The notes beneath the pieces are model-generated. The model was not told the DNA's origin, searched no databases, and was given only the letters and a program-made list of their open reading frames with translations. A program made the translations under genes and the position numbers. From Paracoccaceae bacterium (GTDB lineage: Bacteria > Pseudomonadota > Alphaproteobacteria > Rhodobacterales > Rhodobacteraceae), in assembly GCA_028875855.1 (NCBI GenBank), contig JAGWVA010000006.1, positions 7,501-71,500 of the forward strand: a stretch of 64,000 nt of DNA, in the 5' to 3' direction. Positions 8,975 to 19,329 of the stretch are shown here, piece by piece. The number at the start of each line of letters is the position of its first letter. Within the stretch, counting starts at the first letter, position 1.

Positions 8975-9163
8975 CACCGCATGAAGGCATCTGGGGCGAA
9001 TATCGCGTTCAATCCGCATGAAGGAACCATGCTGATGCTCAATGACGCCCGAAGGGCTGGATTGTGTTCATTTTGGGAACAATTTGAGGGGCGCATTGAA
9101 TGAGATGTGGAAACAATCGCCCCGCTGTTTCCGGGCTTCGGCCTCCGCTATGATGGCGCCACC

Positions 9164-10423
<1,260 letters not shown>

Positions 10424-10470
10424 GCCGCAAAACCGCTTTCCCCGCCGCCCGAACCTGCTATGCCCGCCCG

Positions 10471-11583
10471 ATGACCGATACGCCCGAATTCGAGATCTTT
10501 CTTGCCACCCTGCCGGGGATGGAACCCACGCTTGCGGACGAGGCCCGCGCGGCAGGCTTTGCCGATCCCACGGTGCAGCCCGGCGGCGTCACCATTCGCG
10601 GCGGCTGGCCCGAGGTCTGGCGGGCGAACATCATGCTGCGAGGGGCGTCACGCGTGCTGGTGCGGATCGGGTCGTTCCGGGCCATGCATCTGGCACAGCT
10701 CGACAAACGCGCGCGGAAGTTTCCCTGGGCCGAGACGCTGCGCCCCGGGGCGGTGATGAAGGTGGAAACCACGTGCCACCGGTCGCGCATCTACCATGCC
10801 GGGGCCGCCACCCAGCGGATCGAGACCGCGCTCAAGGAAGAAGCCGGGGCGACCATCGCCGCCGATGCGCCCCTGCGGATCATGGCCCGGATCGAGGATG
10901 ATCTGGTGACCATCAGCCTCGACACCTCGGGGGAGCCGCTGCACAAGCGCGGCCACAAGCAGGCCGTGGGCAAGGCCCCGATGCGCGAGACTCTGGCCGC
11001 GCTTTTCCTGCGCCAATGCGGATATACGGGGGCGGAGCCGGTGCTGGACCCGATGTGCGGGTCCGGCACCTTCGTGATCGAGGCGGCCGAGATCGCCATG
11101 GCCCTGCCCCCCGGCCGCGACCGCGCCTTTGCCTTCGAAGATCTGGCCAGCCTGGATGCCGGGGCCGTCGCCGCGCTGCGGAAGACGACGCCAAGGCCAA
11201 CCGACCTGGCCTTCCATGGCTCCGACCGCGATCAGGGCGCGGTGCGCATGGCCGGCCAGAACGCCGAACGGGCGGGCGTCGCGGGCGTGACCCGCTTCGC
11301 CTGCCGCCCGGTGTCCGACCTTGAACGCCCGGAAGGCCCGCCCGGCCTCGTCATCGTCAATCCGCCCTACGGTGCGCGGATCGGCGAGAAAAAGCCGCTC
11401 TTCGGCCTGCACGCAAGCCTTGGCCGCGTGCTGTTGGAGCGCTTCTCGGGCTGGCGCGTCGGCATCGTCACGTCAGAGCCGCAACTGGCCCGCGCCACGG
11501 GCCTGCCGTTCCTGCCACCGGGACCGCCGATCCCGCATGGCGGTTTGAAGGTGCGCCTGTTCCAGACGGCAGCCTTGCCCTGA
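10471..11583 (+). CDS. THUMP-domain 23S rRNA methyltransferase-like protein (RlmK/L family)
   Basis: The 370-residue protein has an N-terminal ferredoxin-like/THUMP RNA-binding half (FEIFLATLPGMEPTLADEA). It is followed by a SAM methyltransferase with motif DPMCGSGTFVIEAAEIA and the catalytic NPPYGARIG. This architecture is that of the YpsC/RlmL N-terminal-domain family, which makes N2-methylguanosine in 23S rRNA. The exact target base is not determinable here. It starts 47 bases after dinB on the same strand; the ATG at 10471 begins the conserved TPEFEIF segment. Confidence 0.9.
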   Translation: MTDTPEFEIFLATLPGMEPTLADEARAAGFADPTVQPGGVTIRGGWPEVWRANIMLRGASRVLVRIGSFRAMHLAQLDKRARKFPWAETLRPGAVMKVETTCHRSRIYHAGAATQRIETALKEEAGATIAADAPLRIMARIEDDLVTISLDTSGEPLHKRGHKQAVGKAPMRETLAALFLRQCGYTGAEPVLDPMCGSGTFVIEAAEIAMALPPGRDRAFAFEDLASLDAGAVAALRKTTPRPTDLAFHGSDRDQGAVRMAGQNAERAGVAGVTRFACRPVSDLERPEGPPGLVIVNPPYGARIGEKKPLFGLHASLGRVLLERFSGWRVGIVTSEPQLARATGLPFLPPGPPIPHGGLKVRLFQTAALP

Positions 11584-11608
11584 GGCAGGGGCGCGCGCGC
11601 CCGATGCC

Positions 11609-11812
11609 TTACTTGAAGGCGCAGCCTTCTTTCACGCCGAACAGCTTGAAGATCAGCGCCGCCGGGCAAAAGCCGGTGATCGCCGATTGCATCAGGTTCA
11701 GGGCGATGAAGACGGTGAACCAGATCCACAGATGCGACACCCACAGCGTCAGCACGAGGCTGAGCAGGATCATCACACCGGCGAAGAACAGAACGGCACG
11801 GTCAAGGGTCAT
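11609..11812 (-). CDS. DUF2892 (YgaP-type) small membrane protein
   Basis: From ATG 11812 the protein is 67 residues: MTLDRAVLFFAGVMILLSL, a second hydrophobic stretch (LWIWFTVFIALNLMQSA) and the characteristic ending ITGFCPAALIFKLFGVKEG with a conserved Cys. This is the two-helix DUF2892 domain found alone or fused to rhodanese in YgaP. AAAGGA lies 7-8 bases upstream; a longer in-frame start would add a charged 16-residue leader of no family resemblance. Confidence 0.88.
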   Translation of the reverse strand: MTLDRAVLFFAGVMILLSLVLTLWVSHLWIWFTVFIALNLMQSAITGFCPAALIFKLFGVKEGCAFK

Positions 11813-11930
11813 CTCGGCATCCTTTGCTTTCGCCGCGGGATGCGGCGCATTGCCCCTCACATAGACCAGACCGGATTTACATTCAATATGCAGAATGTGA
11901 TATGTGTTGTCGCAGACCGCCCCGCGTGCC

Positions 11931-11953
11931 CCGATTTTTCGTCGAAAAATCGG
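11931..11953. repeat. 23-bp palindrome abutting the argE stop codon
   Basis: CCGATTTTTCGTCGAAAAATCGG is a perfect inverted repeat around a single central base, and it touches the argE stop codon (11954-11956) with no gap. The core 19 bases recur exactly at 39560-39578, and a variant lies at 28796-28814. All three follow minus-strand stop codons, which suggests a shared transcription-terminating or RNA-stabilising hairpin. Confidence 0.75.
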
Positions 11954-13108
11954 CTAGAGCCCCGCCGCCAGCCGCTCGATCAGCGCGTCCATCATCGCGT
12001 CGCAGCGCGCGAGCTGTTCGTGGCTCACGTATTCGTCCGGCTTGTGGCCCTGCGCCATCGACCCCGGCCCGCAGATCACCGTGGGAATGCCAAGCGCCTG
12101 CGAGAAAAGACCGCCCTCGGTGCCGAAGGCCACCTTCATCGTGCCATTGGCCCCGGTCAGACCCTTCACGAAATTCACCACGCCCGCGTCGGTCGGCGTG
12201 CCCAGCCCGGGATAATCCCAGAGCCGCTCGACCTTGATCGCCGCCTCGGGGAAGTCGGCGCGCAGCGGGGCTACGATGGCCTCCGCCGCCTCGCGCAGCC
12301 GGGCGATCAGCGCGTCGGGATCGTCCTCGGCAAGGCTGCGGATCTCGAAGTCGATCACGCAGGTGTTGGGCACGATGTTCACCTGCACCCCGCCCTGCAT
12401 CTTGCCCGCGTGAATGGTGGTATAGGGCACGTCGTAATCGCCGTCGTGCTGCCCGCTGTCGGCAATCTCGGCCTGAAGGGCCCGGATCGCATTCAGGAAA
12501 TCCGCCGCCAGATGCAGCGCGTTCAGCGCAAGGGGGGCCAGCGCCGAATGCCCCTCGCGCCCGGTGCAGGTCGCGCGCAGCGCCACCTTGCCCTTGTTCC
12601 CCGTCGCCACCTGCATCGCCGTCGGCTCGCCCACGATGCACATGGCGGGCCGGATCGGCGCATCCTCCAGCATCGCGATGAGCGACCGGACACCAAGGCA
12701 GCCGACCTCCTCGTCATGGCTGAGCGCCAGATGCAGCGGCACCTTCAGATCGCGATCTGCCGCCCGCAGTGTCGCGGACAGGGCCGAGGCGACGAAGCCC
12801 TTCATGTCAGTCGTGCCGCGCCCGTAAAGGCGCCCTCCCTCATCTGTCAGGCGGAACGGCGGCTTCGTCCAGTCCTGCCCTTCGACCGGGACAACGTCCG
12901 TGTGCCCTGACAGCATCACGCCCGGCACACCTTCCGGGCCGACGGTCGCATAAAGGTTGGCCTTCTTGCCCGTGGCGTCCGGGATCAGGACGGACGACAC
13001 CCCCGCCCCGGCCAAGAGATTGCTGACCCATTGCATGAGGTCGATGTTCGGCTCGCTGCTCACGGTCGGGAAGGCGATGAGCTTGTCGAGAATGGCGCGG
13101 GTGTTCAT
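11954..13108 (-). CDS. argE: Acetylornithine deacetylase (M20 family)
   Basis: The 384-residue zinc-dependent hydrolase removes acetyl from N-acetylornithine in arginine synthesis. Metal and catalytic motifs of the M20 family are present: SGHTDVVP, GRGTTDMKGF and SHDEEVGCLG, with the dimerisation segment around GREGHSALAPLALNA and the C-terminal GPGSMAQGHKPDEYVS. AGGAG precedes the ATG by about 7 bases. It stands alone, ends against the 23-bp palindrome, and is divergent from the copA promoter region. Confidence 0.9.
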   Translation of the reverse strand: MNTRAILDKLIAFPTVSSEPNIDLMQWVSNLLAGAGVSSVLIPDATGKKANLYATVGPEGVPGVMLSGHTDVVPVEGQDWTKPPFRLTDEGGRLYGRGTTDMKGFVASALSATLRAADRDLKVPLHLALSHDEEVGCLGVRSLIAMLEDAPIRPAMCIVGEPTAMQVATGNKGKVALRATCTGREGHSALAPLALNALHLAADFLNAIRALQAEIADSGQHDGDYDVPYTTIHAGKMQGGVQVNIVPNTCVIDFEIRSLAEDDPDALIARLREAAEAIVAPLRADFPEAAIKVERLWDYPGLGTPTDAGVVNFVKGLTGANGTMKVAFGTEGGLFSQALGIPTVICGPGSMAQGHKPDEYVSHEQLARCDAMMDALIERLAAGL

Positions 13109-13192
13109 GGGGGCTCCTGTCCTGTGGCGCCAGAGAACCCCAAAGCCGCCACCGTGAAAACCCCCTGCGGCGTCACGTGCCGTCAGCCGGCC

Positions 13193-13223
13193 TTGACCTT
13201 CCAGTTACTGGAGACCCTATCTA
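13193..13223 (+). promoter_or_regulatory. MerR/CueR-type promoter of copA
   Basis: TTGACC (13193-13198) and TATCTA (13218-13223) are separated by 19 bases, the overlong spacer that marks promoters activated by MerR-family proteins. The spacer carries the dyad CCAGTTACTGG. The left half, ACCTTCC, matches the usual CueR site, while the right half (GGAGACC) is degenerate. The regulator gene cueR is encoded in the same operon, so autoregulated copper induction is expected. Confidence 0.75.
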
Positions 13224-13253
13224 TCCCCCAAGGCACCCGGAAAGGGGGATCAG

Positions 13254-15698
13254 ATGACACAAACCGCAACGCTGGAAGTCGAGGGCATGACCTGCGCGTC
13301 CTGTGCGGGCCGGGTCGAACGCGCGGTCAAGGCCGTGCCGGGGGTCAAGGCGGCCTCGGTCAACCTTGCCATGAAGACGCTCAGCGCCGAATTCGACGAA
13401 AAGGCCGATCCCGCGGCACTGGCCGCGGCGGTGACGAAGGCGGGCTACGGGATCGGCGAGACCGACACCGCGCTTACGGTCGAGGGGATGACCTGCGCCT
13501 CCTGCGTCGGCCGGATCGAGCGCGCGCTGAAGGCCTGGCCCGGGGTGACCGGGGCAGAGGTGAACCTTGCCACCGGCAGCGCGGTCGTCCACCACCTAGC
13601 AGGCTCGGTCACGCCGGGGGAACTGGCCGCCGTGGTGAAGCGCGCGGGCTATGACGCGGCCCCGCAGCACAAGGAGACCGTGACCGCCAGCCAGAAACAC
13701 GACGCAGAGGCCGCCCGGCTTCGCCGCAGCCTGATCCTGTCGGCGGCGCTGACGCTGCCGGTCTTTCTCTTGGCGATGGGCGCCCACGTGGTGCCGGGCG
13801 TGCAGGGGCTGATCGACCGCACCGTGGGGGAAGAGGCCAACCGCATCTTCCAGTTCCTGCTGACCACCGCCGTCCTGATCGGCCCCGGCCGGCTGTTCCT
13901 GCGCCATGGCTTCCCCATGCTGGTGCGTGGCGCGCCGGACATGAACTCGCTCGTCGCGCTCGGCGCCTCCGCGGCCTGGGCCTATTCGACGGTCGCGACC
14001 TTCGCGCCCGGCGTCCTGCCGCCCGGCGCCAACCATATCTATTTCGAAGCCGCCGCCGTCATCGTCACCCTGATCCTGCTGGGACGGATGCTCGAGGCGC
14101 GCGCGAAAGGGCAGGCGGGGCAAGCCATCGCCAAGCTCGTCAGCCTTGCCCCGGACGTTGCACACACCCGGCGCGGCGGCACCGTTCTTGACCTGCCGGT
14201 GGAAGAGTTGCGCCTTGGCGACGTGATCGAGGTGCGCCCCGGCGAACGCATCGCCGCCGATGGCGAGGTGATCGAGGGCACATCCTGGATCGACCGTTCG
14301 ATGCTGACCGGCGAAGCCGACCCGGTGGAAACCGGACCGGGGGACGAGGCGATCGGCGGCACGGTGAACGGGGCGGGCGCGCTGGCGCTGCGCGTGACCC
14401 GGACGGGCGACGACGCGACGCTCAGTCGCATCATCCGGATGGTCGCCGCAGCACAGGGCGGCAAGCTTCCGATCCAGGCTCTGGTGGACCGGGTGACACT
14501 GTGGTTCGTGCCCGCGGTCATGGCCGTGGCGCTGCTGACGGTGCTGGTCTGGCTGGTCTTCGGCCCGGCGCCGGTGCTGGGCCATGCGCTGGTCGCGGGG
14601 GTATCGGTCCTCATCATCGCCTGCCCCTGCGCCATGGGCCTTGCCACGCCGACGTCGATCATGGTCGGCACCGGGCGCGGGGCGGAACTTGGCCTGCTGT
14701 TCCGCAAGGGCGACGCGCTCCAAAGGCTTGAAACCGCCCGCGTGGTGGCCTTCGACAAGACCGGCACGCTGACCGAGGGCCATCCCCGGCTGACGGAACT
14801 GACCGTCACGCCCGGCGCCGACCTCAACGCCACGCTCGCGCTGATCGCCGCGGCGGAGGCGCGGTCCGAACACCCGATCGCCCGCGCCATCCTTGCCGAG
14901 GCCGAGGGGCGGGAGCTGACCATCCCGGGCGCGTCCGACGTCACCGCGAAACCCGGTCTGGGGCTGATCGCAATGGTGGAGGGCAAGCGCCTTGCCGTCG
15001 GCACCGCGAAGCTGATGGCGGCCGAAGGCGTGGCCGAGGGGCACCTGACCGAAGTCGCCGCCCGGCTCGCAGGCGAGGGCAAGACGCCGGTTCTTGTCGC
15101 TGTCGAGGGCACGCTGACCGCCGTGCTGGCCGTCAGCGATCCGATCAAGGCCAGCGCGCAGAAGGTCGTTTCCGACCTGCATGCCGCAGGCGTGAAGACG
15201 GCCATGATCTCGGGCGACACGCGGGCCACGGCTGAACGGATCGCCGCGGCGCTTGGCATCGACCATGTCGTGGCCGAGGTTCTGCCCGAGGGCAAGGTCG
15301 CGGCGGTGGAGGACCTGCGGCGCACGGCCGGCGCGGTGGCCTTCGTCGGCGACGGGATCAACGACGCCCCGGCGCTGGCGGCGGCGGACGTGGGCATCGC
15401 CATCGGCACCGGCACCGACGTCGCCATCGAGACGGCGGACCTCGTGCTGATGTCGGGCGACCCAGCGGGGGTGGCCACCGCCCTGCGCCTGTCGCGGGCC
15501 GTGATGCGCAACATCCGCCAGAACCTCGTCTGGGCCTTCGGCTACAACGTGCTGCTGGTGCCGGTCGCGGCCGGGGTGCTGTTCCCGTTGAACGGGATGC
15601 TGCTTTCGCCCATGCTGGCCGCGGGGGCGATGGCCGCGTCATCGGTTATCGTCGTCACCAACGCCCTGCGCCTGCGCCGCTTCGGGAGGGCCGCATGA
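13254..15698 (+). CDS. copA: Copper-exporting P1B-type ATPase
   Basis: The 814-residue pump moves Cu(I) out of the cytoplasm. It has two N-terminal heavy-metal domains (GMTCASCAGR near residue 12 and GMTCASCVGR near residue 79), eight predicted membrane helices, the transport motif ACPCAMGLATPTS, the actuator TGE, phosphorylation site DKTGTLTEG, SEHPIARAI (HP motif) and GDGINDAPAL. The final helix contains MAASS, typical of CopA/Cu+ pumps. Its TGA overlaps the cueR ATG by 4 bases. A CueR-like promoter lies 31 bases before the ATG. Confidence 0.96.
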   Translation: MTQTATLEVEGMTCASCAGRVERAVKAVPGVKAASVNLAMKTLSAEFDEKADPAALAAAVTKAGYGIGETDTALTVEGMTCASCVGRIERALKAWPGVTGAEVNLATGSAVVHHLAGSVTPGELAAVVKRAGYDAAPQHKETVTASQKHDAEAARLRRSLILSAALTLPVFLLAMGAHVVPGVQGLIDRTVGEEANRIFQFLLTTAVLIGPGRLFLRHGFPMLVRGAPDMNSLVALGASAAWAYSTVATFAPGVLPPGANHIYFEAAAVIVTLILLGRMLEARAKGQAGQAIAKLVSLAPDVAHTRRGGTVLDLPVEELRLGDVIEVRPGERIAADGEVIEGTSWIDRSMLTGEADPVETGPGDEAIGGTVNGAGALALRVTRTGDDATLSRIIRMVAAAQGGKLPIQALVDRVTLWFVPAVMAVALLTVLVWLVFGPAPVLGHALVAGVSVLIIACPCAMGLATPTSIMVGTGRGAELGLLFRKGDALQRLETARVVAFDKTGTLTEGHPRLTELTVTPGADLNATLALIAAAEARSEHPIARAILAEAEGRELTIPGASDVTAKPGLGLIAMVEGKRLAVGTAKLMAAEGVAEGHLTEVAARLAGEGKTPVLVAVEGTLTAVLAVSDPIKASAQKVVSDLHAAGVKTAMISGDTRATAERIAAALGIDHVVAEVLPEGKVAAVEDLRRTAGAVAFVGDGINDAPALAAADVGIAIGTGTDVAIETADLVLMSGDPAGVATALRLSRAVMRNIRQNLVWAFGYNVLLVPVAAGVLFPLNGMLLSPMLAAGAMAASSVIVVTNALRLRRFGRAA

Positions 15699-16084
15699 AC
15701 ATCGCCACCGTCGCCGAACGATCCGGCCTGCCGGCGAAGACGATCCGGTATTACGAGGATATCGGCCTGATCCGCCCGGCCCGGCGCGACAACGGCTACC
15801 GCGACTTCGCCGAGGCCGATCTGCACAAGCTGGCCTTTCTCGGGCGGGCCCGGTCGCTGGGGTTTTCCATCGAGGAATGCCGCATGTTGCTGGCGCTGTG
15901 GGAAGACCGCAGCCGCGCCTCGGCCGATGTGAAGGCGCTGGCGCAGAAGCATCTGGACGCGATCGACGCGAAGATCGTGGAGTTGCAGGGGATGCGGGAC
16001 ACGCTGGCCTCGCTGGTGCATCATTGCGCGGGAGATCACCGGCCCGACTGTCCGATCCTGTCCGACCTCGCCGGGGAGGGCTGA
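15695..16084 (+). CDS. cueR: CueR-type copper-responsive MerR regulator
   Basis: The 129-residue protein has the MerR winged helix (MNIATVAERSGLPAKTIRYYEDIGL), a dimerisation coiled coil and a C-terminal loop with two cysteines, CAGDHRPDCPIL, the Cu(I)/Ag(I)/Au(I) ligands of CueR. The seven-residue spacing between the cysteines fits CueR better than ZntR or MerR. It overlaps copA by ATGA and is co-transcribed with it, so the activator controls its own operon. Confidence 0.93.
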   Translation: MNIATVAERSGLPAKTIRYYEDIGLIRPARRDNGYRDFAEADLHKLAFLGRARSLGFSIEECRMLLALWEDRSRASADVKALAQKHLDAIDAKIVELQGMRDTLASLVHHCAGDHRPDCPILSDLAGEG

Positions 16085-16096
16085 CGGGGCGGAAGC

Positions 16097-16150
16097 GGGG
16101 GGCTGTCTGCCCCCAGCGCCCCCCGAGGATATTTGGGCCAAAGTGAAAGG
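16097..16150 (+). repeat. Intergenic G/C-hairpin plus GGATATTT element, copy A
   Basis: A G6-loop-C5 hairpin (16097-16114), a second C6 tract and then GAGGATATTTGGG with an A-rich tail (CAAAGTGAAAGG) fill the space between cueR and hypF. A second copy with the same order lies between hypD and hypE (21905-21955). I recall similar strings between genes in other Rhodobacteraceae; its role is unknown. It could end the cueR transcript or carry the hypF leader. Confidence 0.6.
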
Positions 16151-16162
16151 AAAGGCGGAGTC

Positions 16163-18418
16163 ATGACGGCCGGGCGCCGCATCCGGGTCAGGGGGCAGGT
16201 GCAGGGCGTGGGCTTTCGGCCCTTCGTCTGGCAACTGGCGCACCGGATGGGCATTTCGGGGGAGGTGCTGAACGATCCCGAAGGCGTGCTGATCTTCGCG
16301 GTCGGAGAGCATCTGGACCGGTTCGAGACCGGACTTTTGCGCGAGGCGCCGCCGCTGGCGCGGGTGGAGGCGGTCGAGAGCACGGCGCATGAGTTCGCGG
16401 CTACGCCAGACGGCTTCCGCATCGCGGCCTCGCGCGGCGCGGGGGCCGAGACGCGGATCGCGCCGGATGCCGCAACCTGTCCGGCCTGCGCGGCGGAGAT
16501 CCGCAATCCGGCCGAACGGCGGTTCGGTTATGCCTTCACCAACTGCACCCATTGCGGGCCGCGCTTCACCATCGTGCGGTCCCTGCCCTACGACCGGGCG
16601 CGGACGGCGATGGCCCCGTTTGCCATGTGCCCGGCGTGTCGCGCGGACTACGAAGACCCGGCCGACCGGCGCTTTCATGCCCAGCCGATCGCCTGCCGCG
16701 TCTGCGGCCCCCGGCTGTGGCTGGAGGCGGGCGGGACGGAGATCGCGGGCGACGCCATCGCCTTGGCCTCCGCGCGGCTCCGGGCGGGAGAGATCGTGGC
16801 GATCAAGGGTCTGGGCGGGTTTCACCTTGCCTGCGACGCGCGAAACGGCACGGCCATCGACCGGCTTCGGGCGCGGAAGCGGCGGCCCCGCAAACCGCTC
16901 GCGCTGATGGGGACGCTTGGCATGATCCGGACCCACGCTGCGGTGAGCGAGGCCGATGCCGCGCGGCTTGCCGATCCGGCGGCGCCGATCCTGCTTTTGC
17001 GGCGGTCCGGGGAGGCCCTGCCCGATACGGTCGCGCCGGGGCAGAGATGGCTCGGATGGATGCTTCCTTACACGCCGCTGCATCACCTGCTGCTGGATGC
17101 CTTCGGCGGGCCACTTGTCATGACATCGGGCAACCTGTCGGGTGAACCGCAGGTGATCGGCAACGACGCGGCGCGCAGGAAGCTGTCGGGCTTCGCAGAC
17201 GCCTTCCTGATGCATGACCGCGATATCCTGCGGCGGCTGGACGACGGGGTGGAGCGGCTGCTGCCCTCCGGCCCGATGATCCTGCGACGCGGCCGCGGTC
17301 GGGTGCCGGAGACGCTGGCGCTGCCGCAGGGGTTCGCAGACGCCCCGCCGGTGCTGGCGGTGGGCGGGCAGATGAAGGGGGCGCTGTGCCTGATCAAGGG
17401 CGGGCGGGCGCTTCTGTCCCACCACCTCGGCGATCTGGACGAGCCGCTGACATGGGCCGAGTTCCTGCGGGCCGAGGCGGATTATGCCGCGGTCTTCGAT
17501 CACCATCCACAGGCCTTGGCCTGCGACCTGCATCCCGACTATCGCTCCACGCTGCACGCCCATGCCCGGGCGGCGGCGGAAGGTCTGCCGCTGGTCGAGG
17601 TGCAGCACCACCACGCGCATCTTGCCGCCGCGATGGCCGATGCGGGCTGGCCCCGCGACGGCGGGAAAGTCGCCGGGATCGTGCTGGACGGGTTGGGCCT
17701 TGGGACGGACGGCACGATCTGGGGCGGCGAGGTGCTGCTGGGCGATTACCTTGAAGCCGAGCGCATCGCCCACCTGACGCCCGCCGCCCTGCCCGGCGGC
17801 GATGCGGCGAACCGGGAGCCGTGGCGGAACCTGCTGGCCCGGCTGGACGCGGCGGAGGTTGCGGCGGACACGCTCTTGCCCGGGAAGCCAGTCGCGCTGC
17901 TGCTGCAGGCGATGCGGGCGGGCGTGAACGCGCCACTGTCGTCCTCTGCCGGGCGGCTTTTCGATGCGGTGGCGGCGGCACTTGGTCTGGTCGAGGGCGC
18001 GCAAGGCTTCGAAGGCGAGGCCGGGATGGCGGTGGAGGCGCTGGCGGACGAGATCGAGGCCGCGCCCTATGCCTTCGGCGCGGACGGTCCGCGCATCGAC
18101 CCCGCGCCGATGATCCGGGCGCTGGTGGCCGATCTCGCAACGGGTCGGGACCGCGCCGAGATCGCGGCCGCGTTTCAGGCCGGGTTGGCGCGCGCCTTCT
18201 GCATCCGGGCGCGGGCGCTGGTCGAGAGCGGTCGGGCGCAGGCGGTGGCGCTGTCGGGGGGATGCTTCCAGAACGCGCGCCTCCTTGCCCTGTGCCTGCG
18301 CGATCTCGAGGGGCTGAGGGTTCTGGTCCACCATCGGGTGCCCGCGAACGACGGCGGGCTGGCGCTTGGGCAGGCGCTGGTCGCGGCAGCCCGGCTGACG
18401 GCGGAGGGGCCGCCATGA
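16163..18418 (+). CDS. hypF: Carbamoyltransferase HypF (hydrogenase maturation)
   Basis: HypF makes the carbamoyl group from carbamoyl phosphate and passes it to HypE, the source of the CN ligands of NiFe-hydrogenase. The 751-residue protein has an acylphosphatase domain (RVRGQVQGVGFRPFVW), two zinc modules (CPAC-x18-CTHC and CPAC-x18-CRVC), a YrdC/Sua5 domain (AIKGLGGFHLACDA; MTSGNLSGEP) and a Kae1-like domain (QHHHAHLAAAMAD; TDGTIWGGE; LSGGCFQN). ATG 16163 follows GGCGGAG; an in-frame start 10 codons earlier is less likely. Its stop overlaps hupK (ATGA). Confidence 0.96.
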   Translation: MTAGRRIRVRGQVQGVGFRPFVWQLAHRMGISGEVLNDPEGVLIFAVGEHLDRFETGLLREAPPLARVEAVESTAHEFAATPDGFRIAASRGAGAETRIAPDAATCPACAAEIRNPAERRFGYAFTNCTHCGPRFTIVRSLPYDRARTAMAPFAMCPACRADYEDPADRRFHAQPIACRVCGPRLWLEAGGTEIAGDAIALASARLRAGEIVAIKGLGGFHLACDARNGTAIDRLRARKRRPRKPLALMGTLGMIRTHAAVSEADAARLADPAAPILLLRRSGEALPDTVAPGQRWLGWMLPYTPLHHLLLDAFGGPLVMTSGNLSGEPQVIGNDAARRKLSGFADAFLMHDRDILRRLDDGVERLLPSGPMILRRGRGRVPETLALPQGFADAPPVLAVGGQMKGALCLIKGGRALLSHHLGDLDEPLTWAEFLRAEADYAAVFDHHPQALACDLHPDYRSTLHAHARAAAEGLPLVEVQHHHAHLAAAMADAGWPRDGGKVAGIVLDGLGLGTDGTIWGGEVLLGDYLEAERIAHLTPAALPGGDAANREPWRNLLARLDAAEVAADTLLPGKPVALLLQAMRAGVNAPLSSSAGRLFDAVAAALGLVEGAQGFEGEAGMAVEALADEIEAAPYAFGADGPRIDPAPMIRALVADLATGRDRAEIAAAFQAGLARAFCIRARALVESGRAQAVALSGGCFQNARLLALCLRDLEGLRVLVHHRVPANDGGLALGQALVAAARLTAEGPP

Positions 18419-19329
18419 TCGGCGGGGTCACCATCCGCCTGACGCCGAGGGGCGATGGCATCGCGGCCAAGGTGGTGCCCGGCGATCCCCTCCCGCTCGA
18501 CCGGTTGCTGATCGGCAAGCCGGTGGCCGAGGCGGCGGCGCTGATGCCGCGTCTTTTCAACCTGTGCCGCGCGGCCCAGGCGACGGCGGCGCATCTCGCG
18601 CTTGGCCTGCCCGCCCCGGACGATGCCCTGCGGCTGGAGGCCGAGGTGCTGCGCGATCACATGGTGAAGCTGTTCCTGACGCTGCCGCAGCTTCTGGGCC
18701 TGTCGCCGCGGCCCTTCCCGGCGAAGGGGACGGAGGCTGGGTCGCTTTTCGGTGCCACTGGCCGCTTTCCCGAAACGCCCGCCGCCTTCGACCGTTGGCT
18801 GGCGGCTGGTGAGGGCGTGGCCCCGGTCCTGTCCGCCCTATGCGACAGGTTCAGGCCGGGCGAGGCGGTGGCCGATTTGCCGGATGTGACCGAGGCGACA
18901 GCCCTTGCGCCCATCGCCCGCGAGAACTCATGCGCACTGCGCCATGCCGGGCATCCGGTGCTGGATCGGCTTGCCGCGACCCATGGCCGGGGCCCGCTCT
19001 GGCGGACGGCGGCGCGGGTCCGGGATGCCAGCGCCTGCCTCGACAGGGCGCTTCCCGCCCCCCGCATCCTGACCGACGGCACCGTCGTAACGCCGGCCGC
19101 GCGGGGGCAATACGCGGTGAAGGCGCGGGCGGAGGATGGGTGCGTCGCGGCCTTCAGACGCGTCACGCCGACCGATCACCTGCTGGCACCGGGGGGGATG
19201 CTCACGCAAAGTTTTGCCTCCCTCCCCCCGGCAAAGGCCGATCTTTCCGCCCTGTTGATCGAAATCCTTGATCCCTGCCTGCCGGTTTCCTTGACTCAGG
19301 TCATGGAAAGCGAGGCCCGCGATGCATGA
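18415..19329 (+). CDS. hupK: Hydrogenase maturation protein HupK (HoxV-like scaffold)
   Basis: HupK/HoxV proteins are degenerate relatives of the NiFe-hydrogenase large subunit, thought to carry the Fe(CN)2CO intermediate during cofactor assembly. This 304-residue copy fits: the place of the first CxxC motif reads [12 protein letters not shown] and the last reads LDPCLPVS, so one cysteine of each pair remains and the other is lost. It overlaps hypF by 4 bases and hypA by 8. HupK occurs chiefly with membrane uptake hydrogenases of proteobacteria, which suggests such an enzyme is encoded elsewhere. Confidence 0.85.
   Translation: MIGGVTIRLTPRGDGIAAKVVPGDPLPLDRLLIGKPVAEAAALMPRLFNLCRAAQATAAHLALGLPAPDDALRLEAEVLRDHMVKLFLTLPQLLGLSPRPFPAKGTEAGSLFGATGRFPETPAAFDRWLAAGEGVAPVLSALCDRFRPGEAVADLPDVTEATALAPIARENSCALRHAGHPVLDRLAATHGRGPLWRTAARVRDASACLDRALPAPRILTDGTVVTPAARGQYAVKARAEDGCVAAFRRVTPTDHLLAPGGMLTQSFASLPPAKADLSALLIEILDPCLPVSLTQVMESEARDA

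Noticed and set aside
15542..18334. 930-codon minus-strand open frame over cueR and hypF
   Set aside because: Antisense of well-identified genes, with no recognisable domain.
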